DNA of 64,000 nucleotides from an uncultured Pelagibacteraceae bacterium (GCA_902560855.1 CACENJ010000001.1:110935-174934); one strand, 5' to 3'. Positions 39,400 through 49,102 are shown, counted from the stretch's first letter. Translations and numbers: made by a program. The notes: generated from the letters alone by a model not told the origin.

Positions 39400-39764
39400 T
39401 ACAAGTACAAACAGAATTATTAGTTGCAGATAATACCGGTGCAAAAAGAGTTGAATGTATAAAAGTTTTAGGTGGTTCAAAAAGAAGATACGCTAGTATT
39501 GGAGATATTATAGTTATAGCTGTTAAAGAGGCAATTCCAAAAGGTAAAGTAAAAAAGGGAAGTGTGCATAAAGCTGTTGTAGTACGTGTAAAAAAAGGCA
39601 TCCATAGAAAAGACGGATCTAAAGTAAAATTTGACAATAATGCTGCAGTCCTTGTTGATGAAAAAGGAGAACCAGTAGGTACTAGAATTTTTGGTCCTGT
39701 AACAAGAGAACTTAGAACTAGAGGACAAATGAAAATAATTTCACTAGCGCCGGAGGTTTTATAA
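39396..39764 (+). CDS. rplN: Ribosomal protein L14
   Basis: A 122-residue L14 at the subunit interface. The start [18 protein letters not shown] and the block [13 protein letters not shown] are universal. It overlaps rpsQ by 4 bases and rplX by one. Confidence 0.99.
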   Translation: MIQVQTELLVADNTGAKRVECIKVLGGSKRRYASIGDIIVIAVKEAIPKGKVKKGSVHKAVVVRVKKGIHRKDGSKVKFDNNAAVLVDEKGEPVGTRIFGPVTRELRTRGQMKIISLAPEVL

Positions 39765-40012
39765 TGAAAATTAAGAAGGGCACAAAAGTTAAAGTATTAA
39801 CTGGAAAAGATAAAAAAAAAGAAGGTGAAGTGATAGAAATTGACAGACAAAATTATAGAGCAAAAATAAAAGGAATTAATATTGTAAAAAAACATATTAA
39901 AACTACTAAAGAAAAAAAAGGTGGTATTATAGAAAAAGAAAACTTTATAAATATTTCAAACTTGATTGCCAGTGAACCTGTAAAAACCACTAAAAAAGAG
40001 GTTAAAAAATGA
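39764..40012 (+). CDS. rplX: Ribosomal protein L24
   Basis: An 82-residue L24, shorter than the ~103 of E. coli, comprising the KOW domain ([19 protein letters not shown]) and a truncated C-terminal part. It initiates 50S assembly. It overlaps rplE by 4 bases. Confidence 0.95.
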   Translation: MKIKKGTKVKVLTGKDKKKEGEVIEIDRQNYRAKIKGINIVKKHIKTTKEKKGGIIEKENFINISNLIASEPVKTTKKEVKK

Positions 40013-40563
40013 CGCCAAGATTAAAAAATCTGTACGCTAAACAAATTAGACCTGAGTTAAAAGAAATGTTTTCTTTTAAAAACCTATATATGGCTCCTGA
40101 AATTAAAAAAATAGTTATAAATATGGGTTTGGGTGTGGACGGCACTGATAATAAAATTATAAAATCTTGCGAAGAAGACATAAGCAAAATCGCAGGTCAA
40201 AAACCTGTTATAACAAAATTTAAAAAATCAATATCAAACTTTAAAACGAGAAAAGGCTCTAACGCAGGTTTAAAAGTAACTTTAAGAAAAGACAAAATGT
40301 ATGAATTTATAGATCGTTTAGTAAATATTGCTTTACCAAGAATAAAAGATTTTAAAGGATTGACAGAAAAAGGTTTTGACAAATTTGGCAATTATACATT
40401 TGGAATTAAAGAGCATATTATATTTCCAGAGGTAAATTTTGATAAAGTTGAAAGAATTAGAGGTTTAGATATAACAATTGTAATATCATCTTTAAACAAA
40501 AATCATAGTCTAGAGCTATTAAAGAAATTTAACTTTCCATTCAAACAAAAAGGGGCAAATTAA
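40009..40563 (+). CDS. rplE: Ribosomal protein L5
   Basis: A 184-residue L5 that binds 5S rRNA and the P-site tRNA. The blocks [29 protein letters not shown] and [10 protein letters not shown] are intact. ATGA overlap with rplX; rpsN follows after one base. Confidence 0.98.
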   Translation: MTPRLKNLYAKQIRPELKEMFSFKNLYMAPEIKKIVINMGLGVDGTDNKIIKSCEEDISKIAGQKPVITKFKKSISNFKTRKGSNAGLKVTLRKDKMYEFIDRLVNIALPRIKDFKGLTEKGFDKFGNYTFGIKEHIIFPEVNFDKVERIRGLDITIVISSLNKNHSLELLKKFNFPFKQKGAN

Positions 40564-40564
40564 A

Positions 40565-40870
40565 ATGGCAAAACTCAGTTCTATAAACAAAAATAACAGA
40601 AGAATTAAACTATCTGACAAATTTTTTAAAAAAAGAAAAGCTTTAAAAAAAATCATTATGGATAAAAAATTACCACTTGAAGAAAGATTTAAAGCACAAC
40701 AAAAACTTTCAAAACTACCAAGAAATTCAGCTAAAATTAGAGTTAGAAATAGATGTCAAATAACAGGAAGACCTCATGGGGTCTACAGGAAATTAAGAAT
40801 TTCAAGAATAGCTTTAAGAAAACTAGGACTTGAAGGAAAAATTCCTGGAATGGTAAAATCAAGTTGGTAG
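40565..40870 (+). CDS. rpsN: Ribosomal protein S14, zinc-free form
   Basis: A 101-residue S14 with the C-terminal signature NRCQITGRPHGVYRKLRISR. The length and the single Cys there show the C-minus type without the CXXC zinc pairs. It lies 12 bases before rpsH. Confidence 0.98.
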   Translation: MAKLSSINKNNRRIKLSDKFFKKRKALKKIIMDKKLPLEERFKAQQKLSKLPRNSAKIRVRNRCQITGRPHGVYRKLRISRIALRKLGLEGKIPGMVKSSW

Positions 40871-40882
40871 AAAGGATTTATT

Positions 40883-41281
40883 ATGAGCTTAAGTGACCCA
40901 ATTGGAGATATGATAGCAAGAATAAAGAATGCACAATTAAGAAATCACAAAATTATAAAACTTCCTTCATCTGGATTTAAAGTTAAAATTGCAGAAGTAT
41001 TAAAAAAAGAGGGTTTTATAATTGATTATAAAGTAGAAAATCAAAAATCAAATAATTTTGATTTATTAATTAATCTTAAATACAATCTTGGTTCTCCAGT
41101 AATAAACACTATTGAAAGAATATCTAAGCCTGGAAGAAGAATATTTTCTAGTGCAGAAAGTTTGCCTAAAATAAATAACGGGCTAGGAATTGCGATCATA
41201 TCTACACCTAAAGGAGTAATGACTGATATTGATGCGAGAAAACAAAGATTAGGTGGAGAAATAATTTGTAAGGTATTTTAA
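40883..41281 (+). CDS. rpsH: Ribosomal protein S8
   Basis: A 132-residue S8 binding the central domain of 16S rRNA. N-terminus DPIGDMIARIKNAQ and C-terminal STPKGVMTDIDARKQRLGGE are standard. In enterics S8 represses the spc operon; a matching mRNA site was not sought in detail. Stop and rplF start share one base. Confidence 0.98.
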   Translation: MSLSDPIGDMIARIKNAQLRNHKIIKLPSSGFKVKIAEVLKKEGFIIDYKVENQKSNNFDLLINLKYNLGSPVINTIERISKPGRRIFSSAESLPKINNGLGIAIISTPKGVMTDIDARKQRLGGEIICKVF

Positions 41282-41820
41282 TGTCTAAAATAGGAAAAAT
41301 AAATATTAATGTTCCGGAAAAAGTTAAGGTAGCAATATCTGGTGGCGTATTAAATATAGACGGACCACTAGGGAAAAGAACATTAAATATAGATACTGAT
41401 ATTTTTGACTTTAATATAAAGGAAGGAAAGGAAATAAGCATTAAGCCTAAAAAAATTAATGATGAGACAAAAAGACTGTGGGGAATGAACAGAAGTTTAG
41501 TTAATAATGCTATTATAGGAGCAAGCTCAGGGTATGAAAAAACACTTGAACTTACTGGAGTTGGTTATAGAGCTGCATTAAAAGGCAAACAGTTGAACTT
41601 ACAACTTGGATTTAGTCACGATATAAATTTTGATATTCCTGAGAATATTAAAATAGCTGTTGAGAAACAAACTATAATTAAAATTGCAGGTGCAGATAAA
41701 CAACTTGTTGGTATGATTGCTGCAAAAATTAAAACTATGCGACCACCAGAACCATACAAAGGAAAAGGAATTAAAGAAGTTGGTCAGTACATATTAAGAA
41801 AAGAAGGTAAGAAAAAATAA
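41281..41820 (+). CDS. rplF: Ribosomal protein L6
   Basis: A 179-residue L6 with two similar domains and the C-terminal signature [20 protein letters not shown], which binds near the sarcin-ricin loop. It shares one base with both rpsH and rplR. Confidence 0.98.
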   Translation: MSKIGKININVPEKVKVAISGGVLNIDGPLGKRTLNIDTDIFDFNIKEGKEISIKPKKINDETKRLWGMNRSLVNNAIIGASSGYEKTLELTGVGYRAALKGKQLNLQLGFSHDINFDIPENIKIAVEKQTIIKIAGADKQLVGMIAAKIKTMRPPEPYKGKGIKEVGQYILRKEGKKK

Positions 41821-42176
41821 TGAAAATTACTACAACTGAAAGAAAAAAATATAGAGTTAGAAATAAACTAAAAAAAGTTTCTGATTTCGACAGATTTAGA
41901 TTAAGTATTTTTCGTTCATCTAAAAATATATCTGCACAAATTATAGATGATAGAGAAAATATTACTTTATTATCAGTTTCTTCAATCGAAAAAGATATTA
42001 GGTCATTAAAAAATAATAATAAAATTGAATTATCTAAACTAGTAGCAGAAAAGTTAGCAAAAAAAGCTCAAGAAAAAAATATATCAAAAATATATTTTGA
42101 TAGAGGTGTTTACAAATACCATGGTAGAGTCAAAGTTTTTGCTGAAACATTAAGAAAAAATGGAATGAAATTATAA
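41820..42176 (+). CDS. rplR: Ribosomal protein L18
   Basis: A 118-residue 5S rRNA-binding protein. The N-terminal [18 protein letters not shown] and the C-terminal [17 protein letters not shown] motifs are typical. It is 3 bases before rpsE. Confidence 0.98.
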   Translation: MKITTTERKKYRVRNKLKKVSDFDRFRLSIFRSSKNISAQIIDDRENITLLSVSSIEKDIRSLKNNNKIELSKLVAEKLAKKAQEKNISKIYFDRGVYKYHGRVKVFAETLRKNGMKL

Positions 42177-42179
42177 AAT

Positions 42180-42680
42180 ATGGAAAAAAAAGACGATTAT
42201 TTAGAGAAACTTGTTCACATTAATAGAATAACTAAAGTTGTTAAAGGAGGACGTAGATTTGGATTTTCAGCTTTGGTTGTTGTTGGTAATCAAAATGGTA
42301 AAATAGGTATAGCTCATGCTAAAGCTAAACAAGTACCAGATGCTATTAAAAAAGCCAACGATCTTGCGAAAAGAAACATGATACAAATACCTTTAAGAGA
42401 GAGCAGAACAATTCATCACGATTCATTTGGAAAAGATGGTTCTGGAAAAATTAAATTAAGATCTGCCCCAAAAGGTACTGGAATTATCGCTGGTGGACCT
42501 GTTAGAGCTGTATGTGAGGTATTGGGAATAAAAGATATTGTTGCTAAATCTATGGGTACAGCCAACCCTCATAACGTTATTAGAGCATGTATAAAAGCTT
42601 TAAAAAACCAGCACTCACCTAAACATATCTCAATACTAAGAAGCAAAAAAATTTCTGAAATAGTAGAAAAGAGAGGATAA
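42180..42680 (+). CDS. rpsE: Ribosomal protein S5
   Basis: A 166-residue S5 with the double-stranded RNA-binding start LVHINRITKVVKGGRRFGFS, which spans the region involved in accuracy, and GTGIIAGGPVRAVCEVLG. The stop codon overlaps the rplO start (TAATG). In most bacteria rpmD (L30) lies between these two genes; no space for it exists here. Confidence 0.98.
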   Translation: MEKKDDYLEKLVHINRITKVVKGGRRFGFSALVVVGNQNGKIGIAHAKAKQVPDAIKKANDLAKRNMIQIPLRESRTIHHDSFGKDGSGKIKLRSAPKGTGIIAGGPVRAVCEVLGIKDIVAKSMGTANPHNVIRACIKALKNQHSPKHISILRSKKISEIVEKRG

Positions 42681-43183
42681 TGACGACATTAAACAGCTTA
42701 AATCGTATTAAAGAAAAAAAAATGAGAGTTGGAAGAGGTATTGGTTCAGGAAAAGGAAAAACTTCTGGAAGAGGACACAAAGGTCAGAAATCTAGATCTG
42801 GTGTTGCAATTAAAAGTTTTGAAGGTGGCCAAATGCCTCTATATAGAAGATTGCCAAAAAGAGGTTTTAATCCGATTAAAAATAAAAAAAAACATATTGG
42901 AAAAATAAATTTAGGAAAAATTCAGTATTTTATTGAAAAAAAATCTATAGATAACAAAGAAAAAATAAATTTAGAATTGTTAAAAAAGTTAAACATAATT
43001 AATAAGAATTCAGCCAAACTTAAAGTTTTAGGAACTGGTGAGATAAAAAGTAAAATTATTATCGAAGCTGATTCTTTCTCTAGTTCAGCCAAAAGTAAGC
43101 TGGAAAAAATTGGAGCAACAGCCTCTAATTCAGCTAAAATCAAGCTGGAAAAAATTGGAGCAACGGCTGAAAAGTTAAAATAA
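42680..43183 (+). CDS. rplO: Ribosomal protein L15 with duplicated C-terminal segment
   Basis: A 167-residue L15. The Gly/Arg-rich N-terminus (GRGIGSGKGKTSGRGHKGQKS) and the GGQMPLYRRLPKRGF motif are normal. The final region contains two copies of a 15-residue unit: SAKSKLEKIGATASN and SAKIKLEKIGATAEK. At DNA level a 23-base stretch recurs exactly at 43097-43119 and 43142-43164, 45 bases apart, which indicates an in-frame tandem duplication. The reading frame is preserved and the protein probably works with a longer C-terminal helix. It begins on the rpsE stop and lies 12 bases before secY. Confidence 0.97.
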   Translation: MTTLNSLNRIKEKKMRVGRGIGSGKGKTSGRGHKGQKSRSGVAIKSFEGGQMPLYRRLPKRGFNPIKNKKKHIGKINLGKIQYFIEKKSIDNKEKINLELLKKLNIINKNSAKLKVLGTGEIKSKIIIEADSFSSSAKSKLEKIGATASNSAKIKLEKIGATAEKLK

Positions 43184-43195
43184 TAAAAATTAGCT

Positions 43196-44476
43196 ATGAG
43201 TACATCACCTCAATCTAATGATTTAAGAAATCGTATAGTATTTACGATATTAATATTAACAATATATAGACTTGGAACTTTTGTTCCATTACCCGGTATA
43301 GACCCACAAGAATTACAAATTTTGATGGAAGGAAATCAAAAAGGTTTGTTAGGAATGTTCAATGTTTTTGCAGGTGGGGCTGTATCACGAATGGCTATTT
43401 TTGCGTTAGGTATAATGCCTTATATTTCCTCTTCAATTATAGTTCAATTGTTAACTGGAACATCTGACTATTTTAAAAACTTAAAGAGCCAAGGAGAAAT
43501 AGGTAGAAAGAAAATTTCGCAAATTACTAGATATGGAACGGTTTTATTAGCTACAGTTCAAGGTTATGGATTAGCTGTTGGATTAGAATCTTCAGCTAAT
43601 TTAGTTATAAACCCTGGAGTTTACTTTAAGGTTTCAACTGTAACATCAATAGTAGCCGGAACAATTTTTTTAATGTGGCTAGGTGAGCAAATTACTCAAA
43701 GAGGTATTGGAAATGGAATATCATTAATTATATTTTCTGGAATTGTTGCAGAAATTCCAAGAGCTTTATTAACTACTTTTGAACTTGGTAGAACAGGAGC
43801 AATATCTACTGTAATGATAATTGGTCTATTTATTTTATTGATAGTAACAATAATGTTTATTGTGTATATGGAGAGAGCGCTTAGAAAAATTCTCATAAAT
43901 TATCCAAAAAGACAAATGGGAAATAAAATTTATGGTGGTGAATCTTCACATTTACCTTTAAAAATTAACCAAGCCGGTGTTATACCCGCAATATTTGCTT
44001 CTGCATTATTGCTACTACCAGTAACTTTTTCAAACTTTAATTTTTCAAATAATGAAACTTTTTTAAACATATCTTCATATTTTTCTCAAGGACAGCCTCT
44101 TTATATGATTTTATATGCTTCCGGAATTATATTTTTTACCTTTTTTTATACCTCAATAACTTTTAACCCAACTGAGACAGCTGAAAATTTAAGAAAATAT
44201 GGTGGATTTATACCAGGAATAAGACCAGGTGAGAGCACAGCTATGTACATAGATAATATTTTAACCAAACTAACAACAATAGGTGCACTTTATTTAACAT
44301 TAGTTTGTTTAATGCCTGAATTTTTAATTGCAAATTATCCAATACCTTTTTATCTAGGAGGTACATCAATTTTAATTGTTGTGGTTGTTGCTATTGATAC
44401 AGTAACTCAAGTTCAAACTAGACTTATGAGCGCACAATATGAACAACTGATTAAAAAAACTAAATTTGGAAGATAA
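43196..44476 (+). CDS. secY: Preprotein translocase subunit SecY
   Basis: A 426-residue channel protein with ten predicted membrane helices, working with SecE (20250). Features include FVPLPGIDPQEL after the first helix, the plug/helix region GGAVSRMAIFALGIMPYISS, and TAENLRKYGGFIPGIRPGE before the last helices. It is in the usual position after L15 and is followed directly by adk. Confidence 0.98.
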   Translation: MSTSPQSNDLRNRIVFTILILTIYRLGTFVPLPGIDPQELQILMEGNQKGLLGMFNVFAGGAVSRMAIFALGIMPYISSSIIVQLLTGTSDYFKNLKSQGEIGRKKISQITRYGTVLLATVQGYGLAVGLESSANLVINPGVYFKVSTVTSIVAGTIFLMWLGEQITQRGIGNGISLIIFSGIVAEIPRALLTTFELGRTGAISTVMIIGLFILLIVTIMFIVYMERALRKILINYPKRQMGNKIYGGESSHLPLKINQAGVIPAIFASALLLLPVTFSNFNFSNNETFLNISSYFSQGQPLYMILYASGIIFFTFFYTSITFNPTETAENLRKYGGFIPGIRPGESTAMYIDNILTKLTTIGALYLTLVCLMPEFLIANYPIPFYLGGTSILIVVVVAIDTVTQVQTRLMSAQYEQLIKKTKFGR

Positions 44477-44477
44477 A

Positions 44478-45119
44478 GTGAATGTAATAATTTTTGGTCC
44501 CCCAGGAGCTGGTAAGGGTACCCAATCTCAAAATATAGTAAATAAATATAATCTTTTTCAAATTTCTACCGGAGATATTTTGAGAAATGAAATAAAAAAT
44601 AAAACTGAAATTGGTATTAAAATAGATAAATTAATTTCCGAAGGAGGTTTTGTTAACGATGAGATTGTTGATGAAATGCTTAAAAATTTCGTAACAAATC
44701 ATAAATATAGAAATAGAATTATATTTGATGGTTACCCAAGAAATATTAAACAAGCTAAAAATTTAGAATCCATGCTTAATAGTGATAACCAATCAATAAA
44801 CTTTATTTTTAATTTAAAAGTAAAAAGAGAAATTATTGAAAAAAGAATTTTAGGAAGAGTTGTATGTGAAAAATGTAATAAAACTATGAATGAATATTTA
44901 AATAAAGATGAAATAGAAAATCACGAATGTGGTAAAAATTTTTTAAAAAAAAGAAAAGATGATAATCATGAAACTATAGTAACCAGATATGATGAATATA
45001 TGAAAAAAACTAAACCAGTTTTAGATTATTACTCATCCAGGTCTTATTTTCATGAAATAGATGGAAGTGAAAAAATTCAAGTAATAACTACCAAAATTGA
45101 CCATATTCTAAGGGTATAA
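44478..45119 (+). CDS. adk: Adenylate kinase
   Basis: Interconverts ATP, AMP and ADP. I choose the GTG at 44478, 1 base after the secY stop, because it yields the standard N-terminus MNVIIFGPPGAGKGTQ; an upstream TTG at 44466 would overlap secY and add four atypical residues. The protein is then 213 residues. The P-loop GPPGAGKGT, the AMP site (STGDILR; FDGYPRN) and the LID (GRVVCEKC...HECG) are present. The LID keeps three cysteines of the four found in zinc-type enzymes, with Asn-His at the missing position, so metal binding may be altered. Confidence 0.95.
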   Translation: MNVIIFGPPGAGKGTQSQNIVNKYNLFQISTGDILRNEIKNKTEIGIKIDKLISEGGFVNDEIVDEMLKNFVTNHKYRNRIIFDGYPRNIKQAKNLESMLNSDNQSINFIFNLKVKREIIEKRILGRVVCEKCNKTMNEYLNKDEIENHECGKNFLKKRKDDNHETIVTRYDEYMKKTKPVLDYYSSRSYFHEIDGSEKIQVITTKIDHILRV

Positions 45120-45123
45120 TACG

Positions 45124-45151
45124 TTGACTTTGAATAAACTTCTTATATAAA
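45124..45151 (+). promoter_or_regulatory. Candidate promoter for rpsM-rpsK-rpoA-rplQ
   Basis: TTGACT (45124-45129) and TATAAA (45146-45151) are separated by 16 bases, a good sigma-70-type pair. They lie in the 56-base gap between adk and rpsM, one of the few gaps in this gene run, about 25 bases before the rpsM start. Confidence 0.55.
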
Positions 45152-45175
45152 AGGCTAAATTTATTCTCAAAAAAT

Positions 45176-45559
45176 ATGGCTCGTATAGCAGGTGTTAACA
45201 TTCCTACAAATAAGATTGTCCAAACTGGCCTTACTTATATTTATGGCATAGGCGATAGGTTTTCAAAACAAATATGTGATGCATTAAATATACCAAAATC
45301 GATGAGAGTAAATCAATTAACCGATGAACAGATCTTAAAAATAAGAGAATATATAGATAAAAATTTTACCGTAGAAGGAGATCTTAGAAGAGAAACATCT
45401 TTAAGTATAAAGAGACTAGTTGATTTAGCAAGTTATAGAGGTTCAAGACATAAAAAAAAATTACCTGTAAGAGGTCAAAGAACAAGATGCAATGCTAGAA
45501 CACGTAAAGGAAAAGCTATTGCGATTGCAGGAAAAAAATTAACCCCACTTAAAAAATAA
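45176..45559 (+). CDS. rpsM: Ribosomal protein S13
   Basis: A 127-residue S13 of the 30S head. [13 protein letters not shown] at the start and [18 protein letters not shown] and NARTRKGK near the end are typical. The rpmJ (L36) gene often found before S13 is absent here, as in many Alphaproteobacteria, which keep it elsewhere. Confidence 0.98.
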   Translation: MARIAGVNIPTNKIVQTGLTYIYGIGDRFSKQICDALNIPKSMRVNQLTDEQILKIREYIDKNFTVEGDLRRETSLSIKRLVDLASYRGSRHKKKLPVRGQRTRCNARTRKGKAIAIAGKKLTPLKK

Positions 45560-45560
45560 A

Positions 45561-46013
45561 ATGAAAACTGAAGAAAAAAAAGATAATAAAAAAGTTGAGA
45601 CTGAAGACACTAAATTAAAAACTTCTAAAAAAAGTTCGTATTTAAAAAAAAAGAAAACAAAAAAAAATATATTAAACGGTATTGCTTATGTTCAATCAAC
45701 TTTTAACAACACTATTATATCAATAGCAGATACTAGTGGCAACGTTATATCATGGGCATCTGCAGGACAAAAAGGTTTTAAAGGATCTAGAAAATCTACA
45801 CCTTATGCAGCACAAGTAGCAGCTGATGCTGCGGCTGCTAAAGCTATTGAATGTGGCATGAAAGTTTTATCTGTTGAAGTAAAAGGTCCTGGAGCTGGTA
45901 GAGAAACTGCTCTAAGAGCTTTGCAGGCTAGAGGATTTAAGATTTTATCTATAAAAGATACAACACCTCTACCACACAATGGGAGCAGACCACCAAAAAG
46001 AAGGAGAGTTTAA
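45561..46013 (+). CDS. rpsK: Ribosomal protein S11 with Lys-rich N-terminal extension
   Basis: A 150-residue S11, about 20 residues longer than usual. The core begins near [18 protein letters not shown] and contains [20 protein letters not shown] and [13 protein letters not shown]. Before it is a Lys/Glu-rich stretch ([20 protein letters not shown]) likely to be disordered. The ATG at 45561 is 1 base after rpsM, supporting this start, though an internal start cannot be ruled out. Confidence 0.96.
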   Translation: MKTEEKKDNKKVETEDTKLKTSKKSSYLKKKKTKKNILNGIAYVQSTFNNTIISIADTSGNVISWASAGQKGFKGSRKSTPYAAQVAADAAAAKAIECGMKVLSVEVKGPGAGRETALRALQARGFKILSIKDTTPLPHNGSRPPKRRRV

Positions 46014-47042
46014 ATGCAAAATACTGAAGTGAATATAAAAAACTGGAAATCATTAATTAAACCAACAAAACTAGATATTAAACTTAGCGACGACAAATCT
46101 TATGCAAAAGTGATCGCTGAGCCTTTAGAAAAAGGATACGGTCTTACTCTAGGTAATTCTTTAAGACGTATTCTATTATCTTCAATAAGAGGCGCTGCTG
46201 TTACCAGTATACAAATAGATGGAGTTCTTCATGAGTTTACATCTATTAAAGGTATTAGAGAGGATGTTACTGATATTGTGTTGAACGTTAAATCTTTAGC
46301 ATTAAAGAGTTCATCTGAAGGTACTAAAAAATTAATTTTGGATGCTAAAGGTCCTGGAGAAATAAAAGCTTCAAATATAACTCCAGTAGCTGATGTTGAA
46401 ATACTTAATCCAGACCTAGTTATTTGTAATCTAGATGAAAATACTAAGTTTCATATGGAAATGAATGTTGGAACTGGAAAAGGATATGTTTCAGCAGAAC
46501 TTAACAAACCTGAAGATCCACCACTAGGGTTAATTCCAATAGATTCATTATTTAGTCCCGTAAAAAAAGTATCTTATTCTGTTAGCACCGCTAGAGAAGG
46601 TAAAGCTCTTGATTATGATAAATTAACAATGGAAGTTGAAACAAATGGATCTATATCTGCTGAAGACGCAATAGCATATTCTGCAAGAATTTTCCAAGAT
46701 CAACTGGGAATGTTTATAAATTTTGATGAACCTCAAGAAGTAGTGGTACGAGAAAAACCTGCAGAGCCTGAGTTTAATAAAAATTTATTAAGAAAAGTAG
46801 ATGAACTTGAATTATCAGTCAGGTCTATGAATTGTTTAAAAAATGACAATATAATTTATATCGGTGATTTAGTGCAAAAATCTGAAGGTGAAATGTTAAG
46901 AACACCTAATTTTGGACGTAAATCTTTAAACGAAATTAAAGAAGTTTTGACTGGGATGTCATTGTATTTAGGAATGGAAATACCTAATTGGCCGCCAGAC
47001 AATATAGCCGAATTATCAAAGAAACTCGAAGAATCCATATAG
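46014..47042 (+). CDS. rpoA: RNA polymerase subunit alpha
   Basis: A 342-residue alpha subunit. The N-terminal assembly domain has [20 protein letters not shown] and the C-terminal domain, which contacts UP elements and activators, has [13 protein letters not shown] and [12 protein letters not shown]. It starts directly after rpsK with no gap and is 4 bases before rplQ. Confidence 0.99.
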   Translation: MQNTEVNIKNWKSLIKPTKLDIKLSDDKSYAKVIAEPLEKGYGLTLGNSLRRILLSSIRGAAVTSIQIDGVLHEFTSIKGIREDVTDIVLNVKSLALKSSSEGTKKLILDAKGPGEIKASNITPVADVEILNPDLVICNLDENTKFHMEMNVGTGKGYVSAELNKPEDPPLGLIPIDSLFSPVKKVSYSVSTAREGKALDYDKLTMEVETNGSISAEDAIAYSARIFQDQLGMFINFDEPQEVVVREKPAEPEFNKNLLRKVDELELSVRSMNCLKNDNIIYIGDLVQKSEGEMLRTPNFGRKSLNEIKEVLTGMSLYLGMEIPNWPPDNIAELSKKLEESI

Positions 47043-47046
47043 TAAA

Positions 47047-47493
47047 ATGAGACACGGTATAAGTCATAAAAAATTAAATAGAACATCAGAACATAGAAAA
47101 GCTTTATTGAAAAATATGTTAAATTCATTAATAAAATATGAACAAATCACAACTACATTACCAAAGGCAAAGTTTTTAAAACCTCAGGCTGATAAAATAA
47201 TTTCTTTAGGCAAGAAAGAAACATTACAAAATACAAAAATTTTAATCTCAAAACTTCAAGATAAAATTTCAGCAAATAAAGTTATTAAAAAATTGTCCAA
47301 AAGATATTCTAACCGAAAAGGTGGATATACAAGAATAATTAAAGCTGGTTTTAGATATGGAGATAACGCTCCAATGGCGGTAATAGAATTTGTAGATAGA
47401 GATGTTGATGCAAAAAGAGTAGATAAAAAGAAAAAAGAAGTTCTAAAAGAAGATAAAGATAAAAAAGAACAAAAGAAAACAGCAACAGCTTAA
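47047..47493 (+). CDS. rplQ: Ribosomal protein L17
   Basis: A 148-residue L17. MRHGISHKKLNRTSEHRKAL is the family start, followed by NSLIKYEQITTTLPKAK. The C-terminus carries a Lys-rich extension (DKKKKEVLKEDKDKKEQKK) beyond the usual fold. It is the last gene of the ribosomal run. Confidence 0.97.
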   Translation: MRHGISHKKLNRTSEHRKALLKNMLNSLIKYEQITTTLPKAKFLKPQADKIISLGKKETLQNTKILISKLQDKISANKVIKKLSKRYSNRKGGYTRIIKAGFRYGDNAPMAVIEFVDRDVDAKRVDKKKKEVLKEDKDKKEQKKTATA

Positions 47494-47522
47494 TTTCAGC
47501 TCGATATTACAATAAATAGAGA

Positions 47523-48437
47523 ATGAAAAATTCTTACAAAGTTGACCATCCATACAATGAGATGCGCCTTGATAGATGGATTAGAAATAATATTGGAAAA
47601 ATTCCTCAAGGTTTAATTGAAAAAAAACTAAGAAAAGGAATTATAAAAGTAAATAAAAAAAAGGTAAAAAGCTCATATAAAGTTAAAACGAACGATCTTA
47701 TAGATTTTTTTAATTTTAAATTTGAGAATAAAATAAATCTCAAAACGAATAAATTTAATCCCACTAAAGAAATAATTAAATCTAACGAAAACTTAATTAT
47801 TGATAATAATAATGATTTTATTGTAATAAATAAAAACTCAGGAATTTCTGTTCAAGGCGGAACAAAATCAAAAAAAAACTTAATAGATATATTTTCTAAA
47901 AGTAAAATTTTTGAAAAGTCAAAGCCATTTTCAGTACACAGACTTGATAAAGATACATCAGGTGTCTTTTTAATAGCAAAAAATCGTGAAACTGCTCAAC
48001 TTCTTACATCATTATTTAGGTTAAGAAAAGTTTATAAAACTTATTTAGCAATATGTCATGGAGAAATAATTAAAGATTCAGGAGAGTGGAAAAATTATTT
48101 AATTAGATATGAAAACAATAAGCCAATAAAAGAAGAAGCGAAAACTATTTATAAAGTTTTAGATAAAAACTCATTATGCAGCTTAGTTGAAATGAAGCCA
48201 ATAACAGGCAGAAAACATCAGTTAAGAAAACAATTATATTCCATTGGACACCCAATTATTGGAGATCAAAAGTACAAGTTAAATGTTTTAAATAAGTCAA
48301 TAAATAAAAATCTTATGCTTCATTCTTATAAAATTAAATTCATGATAAATAGAAAAAAATACACCTACACAGCACTGTTACCAGATTATTTTAAAAAGTT
48401 AATTAAAACTAAAAGACTTTCTTTTTCAAATTTTTAA
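47523..48437 (+). CDS. rluC: RluA-family 23S rRNA pseudouridine synthase
   Basis: A 304-residue enzyme with an N-terminal S4 RNA-binding domain (MRLDRWIRNNIG to about residue 65) and a C-terminal pseudouridine synthase domain. The catalytic Asp lies in HRLDKDTSGVFLIAKN, and the Arg/Leu motif KPITGRKHQLRKQL follows. This architecture fits RluC (sites 955, 2504, 2580 in E. coli), though RluD shares it; the symbol is therefore tentative. Its 3' end overlaps the convergent lipB by 29 bases. Confidence 0.82.
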   Translation: MKNSYKVDHPYNEMRLDRWIRNNIGKIPQGLIEKKLRKGIIKVNKKKVKSSYKVKTNDLIDFFNFKFENKINLKTNKFNPTKEIIKSNENLIIDNNNDFIVINKNSGISVQGGTKSKKNLIDIFSKSKIFEKSKPFSVHRLDKDTSGVFLIAKNRETAQLLTSLFRLRKVYKTYLAICHGEIIKDSGEWKNYLIRYENNKPIKEEAKTIYKVLDKNSLCSLVEMKPITGRKHQLRKQLYSIGHPIIGDQKYKLNVLNKSINKNLMLHSYKIKFMINRKKYTYTALLPDYFKKLIKTKRLSFSNF

Positions 48438-49038
48438 TAAAATTTTTAACTAATTCTTTTTTAATATTATTATAATTTTGATTTTTAATTAATTTTAGCG
48501 TTGTAATATTTTTATCTTTTATACCGCATGGAACTATTTTTTTATATTCATTTAATTCGTTAGTAATGTTTATTGAAAAACCATGATAGACAATCCATTT
48601 TTTTACTTTTAATCCAATTGCTGCAACTTTTTTTAACTTTTTTTTGTCTTTTATCCAAATACCAATATTTTTTCTATCACTGAAAGAACTTATATTTTTT
48701 TTTTTTAATGTTTCTATTATTGTTTTTTCAATTAATTTTAAAAACTTTCTTATGTCTCTCTTTCTTTTATTCAAATCAATAACAAAATATACAATTAGCT
48801 GTCCCGGTCCATGCCAAGTAATTTTACCTCCTCTAGACGTGTGTATTATTTTGATTTTTTTATCAATTATTTCTTTTTCGTTATATGTTTTTCCAGCTGT
48901 GAATGTAGATGGATGTTCCAATATCCATATTAATTCATTTGCTTTTTTCAAATTTACATCCTTTGCTCTTTTTTCAAGAAATTTAATAGCATAAATATAA
49001 TTAACTGGCTTTGTTGATTTTTTTATATCAATATTCAT
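48409..49038 (-). CDS. lipB: Octanoyltransferase LipB
   Basis: Moves octanoyl groups from acyl-carrier protein to lipoate-dependent enzyme domains, the first step of lipoate synthesis. The 209-residue protein has the family signature RGGKITWHGPGQLIVYFV. The catalytic Cys is in VPCGIKDKN, and the Lys that pairs with it in VAAIGLKVKKW. It overlaps the 3' end of the rluC-type gene by 29 bases in convergent orientation. The mgtE gene is divergent 64 bases away. Confidence 0.93.
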   Translation of the reverse strand: MNIDIKKSTKPVNYIYAIKFLEKRAKDVNLKKANELIWILEHPSTFTAGKTYNEKEIIDKKIKIIHTSRGGKITWHGPGQLIVYFVIDLNKRKRDIRKFLKLIEKTIIETLKKKNISSFSDRKNIGIWIKDKKKLKKVAAIGLKVKKWIVYHGFSINITNELNEYKKIVPCGIKDKNITTLKLIKNQNYNNIKKELVKNFIKNLKKKVF

Positions 49039-49102
49039 ATTAATAAGAATTGTATTATTTGAATTTTGTATTAATAGTGCTTTATTAATTTATAAGGAAT
49101 TT

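Noticed and set aside
44466-44477. TTG start for adk inside secY
   Set aside because: It overlaps secY and adds atypical residues; GTG at 44478 gives the standard start.
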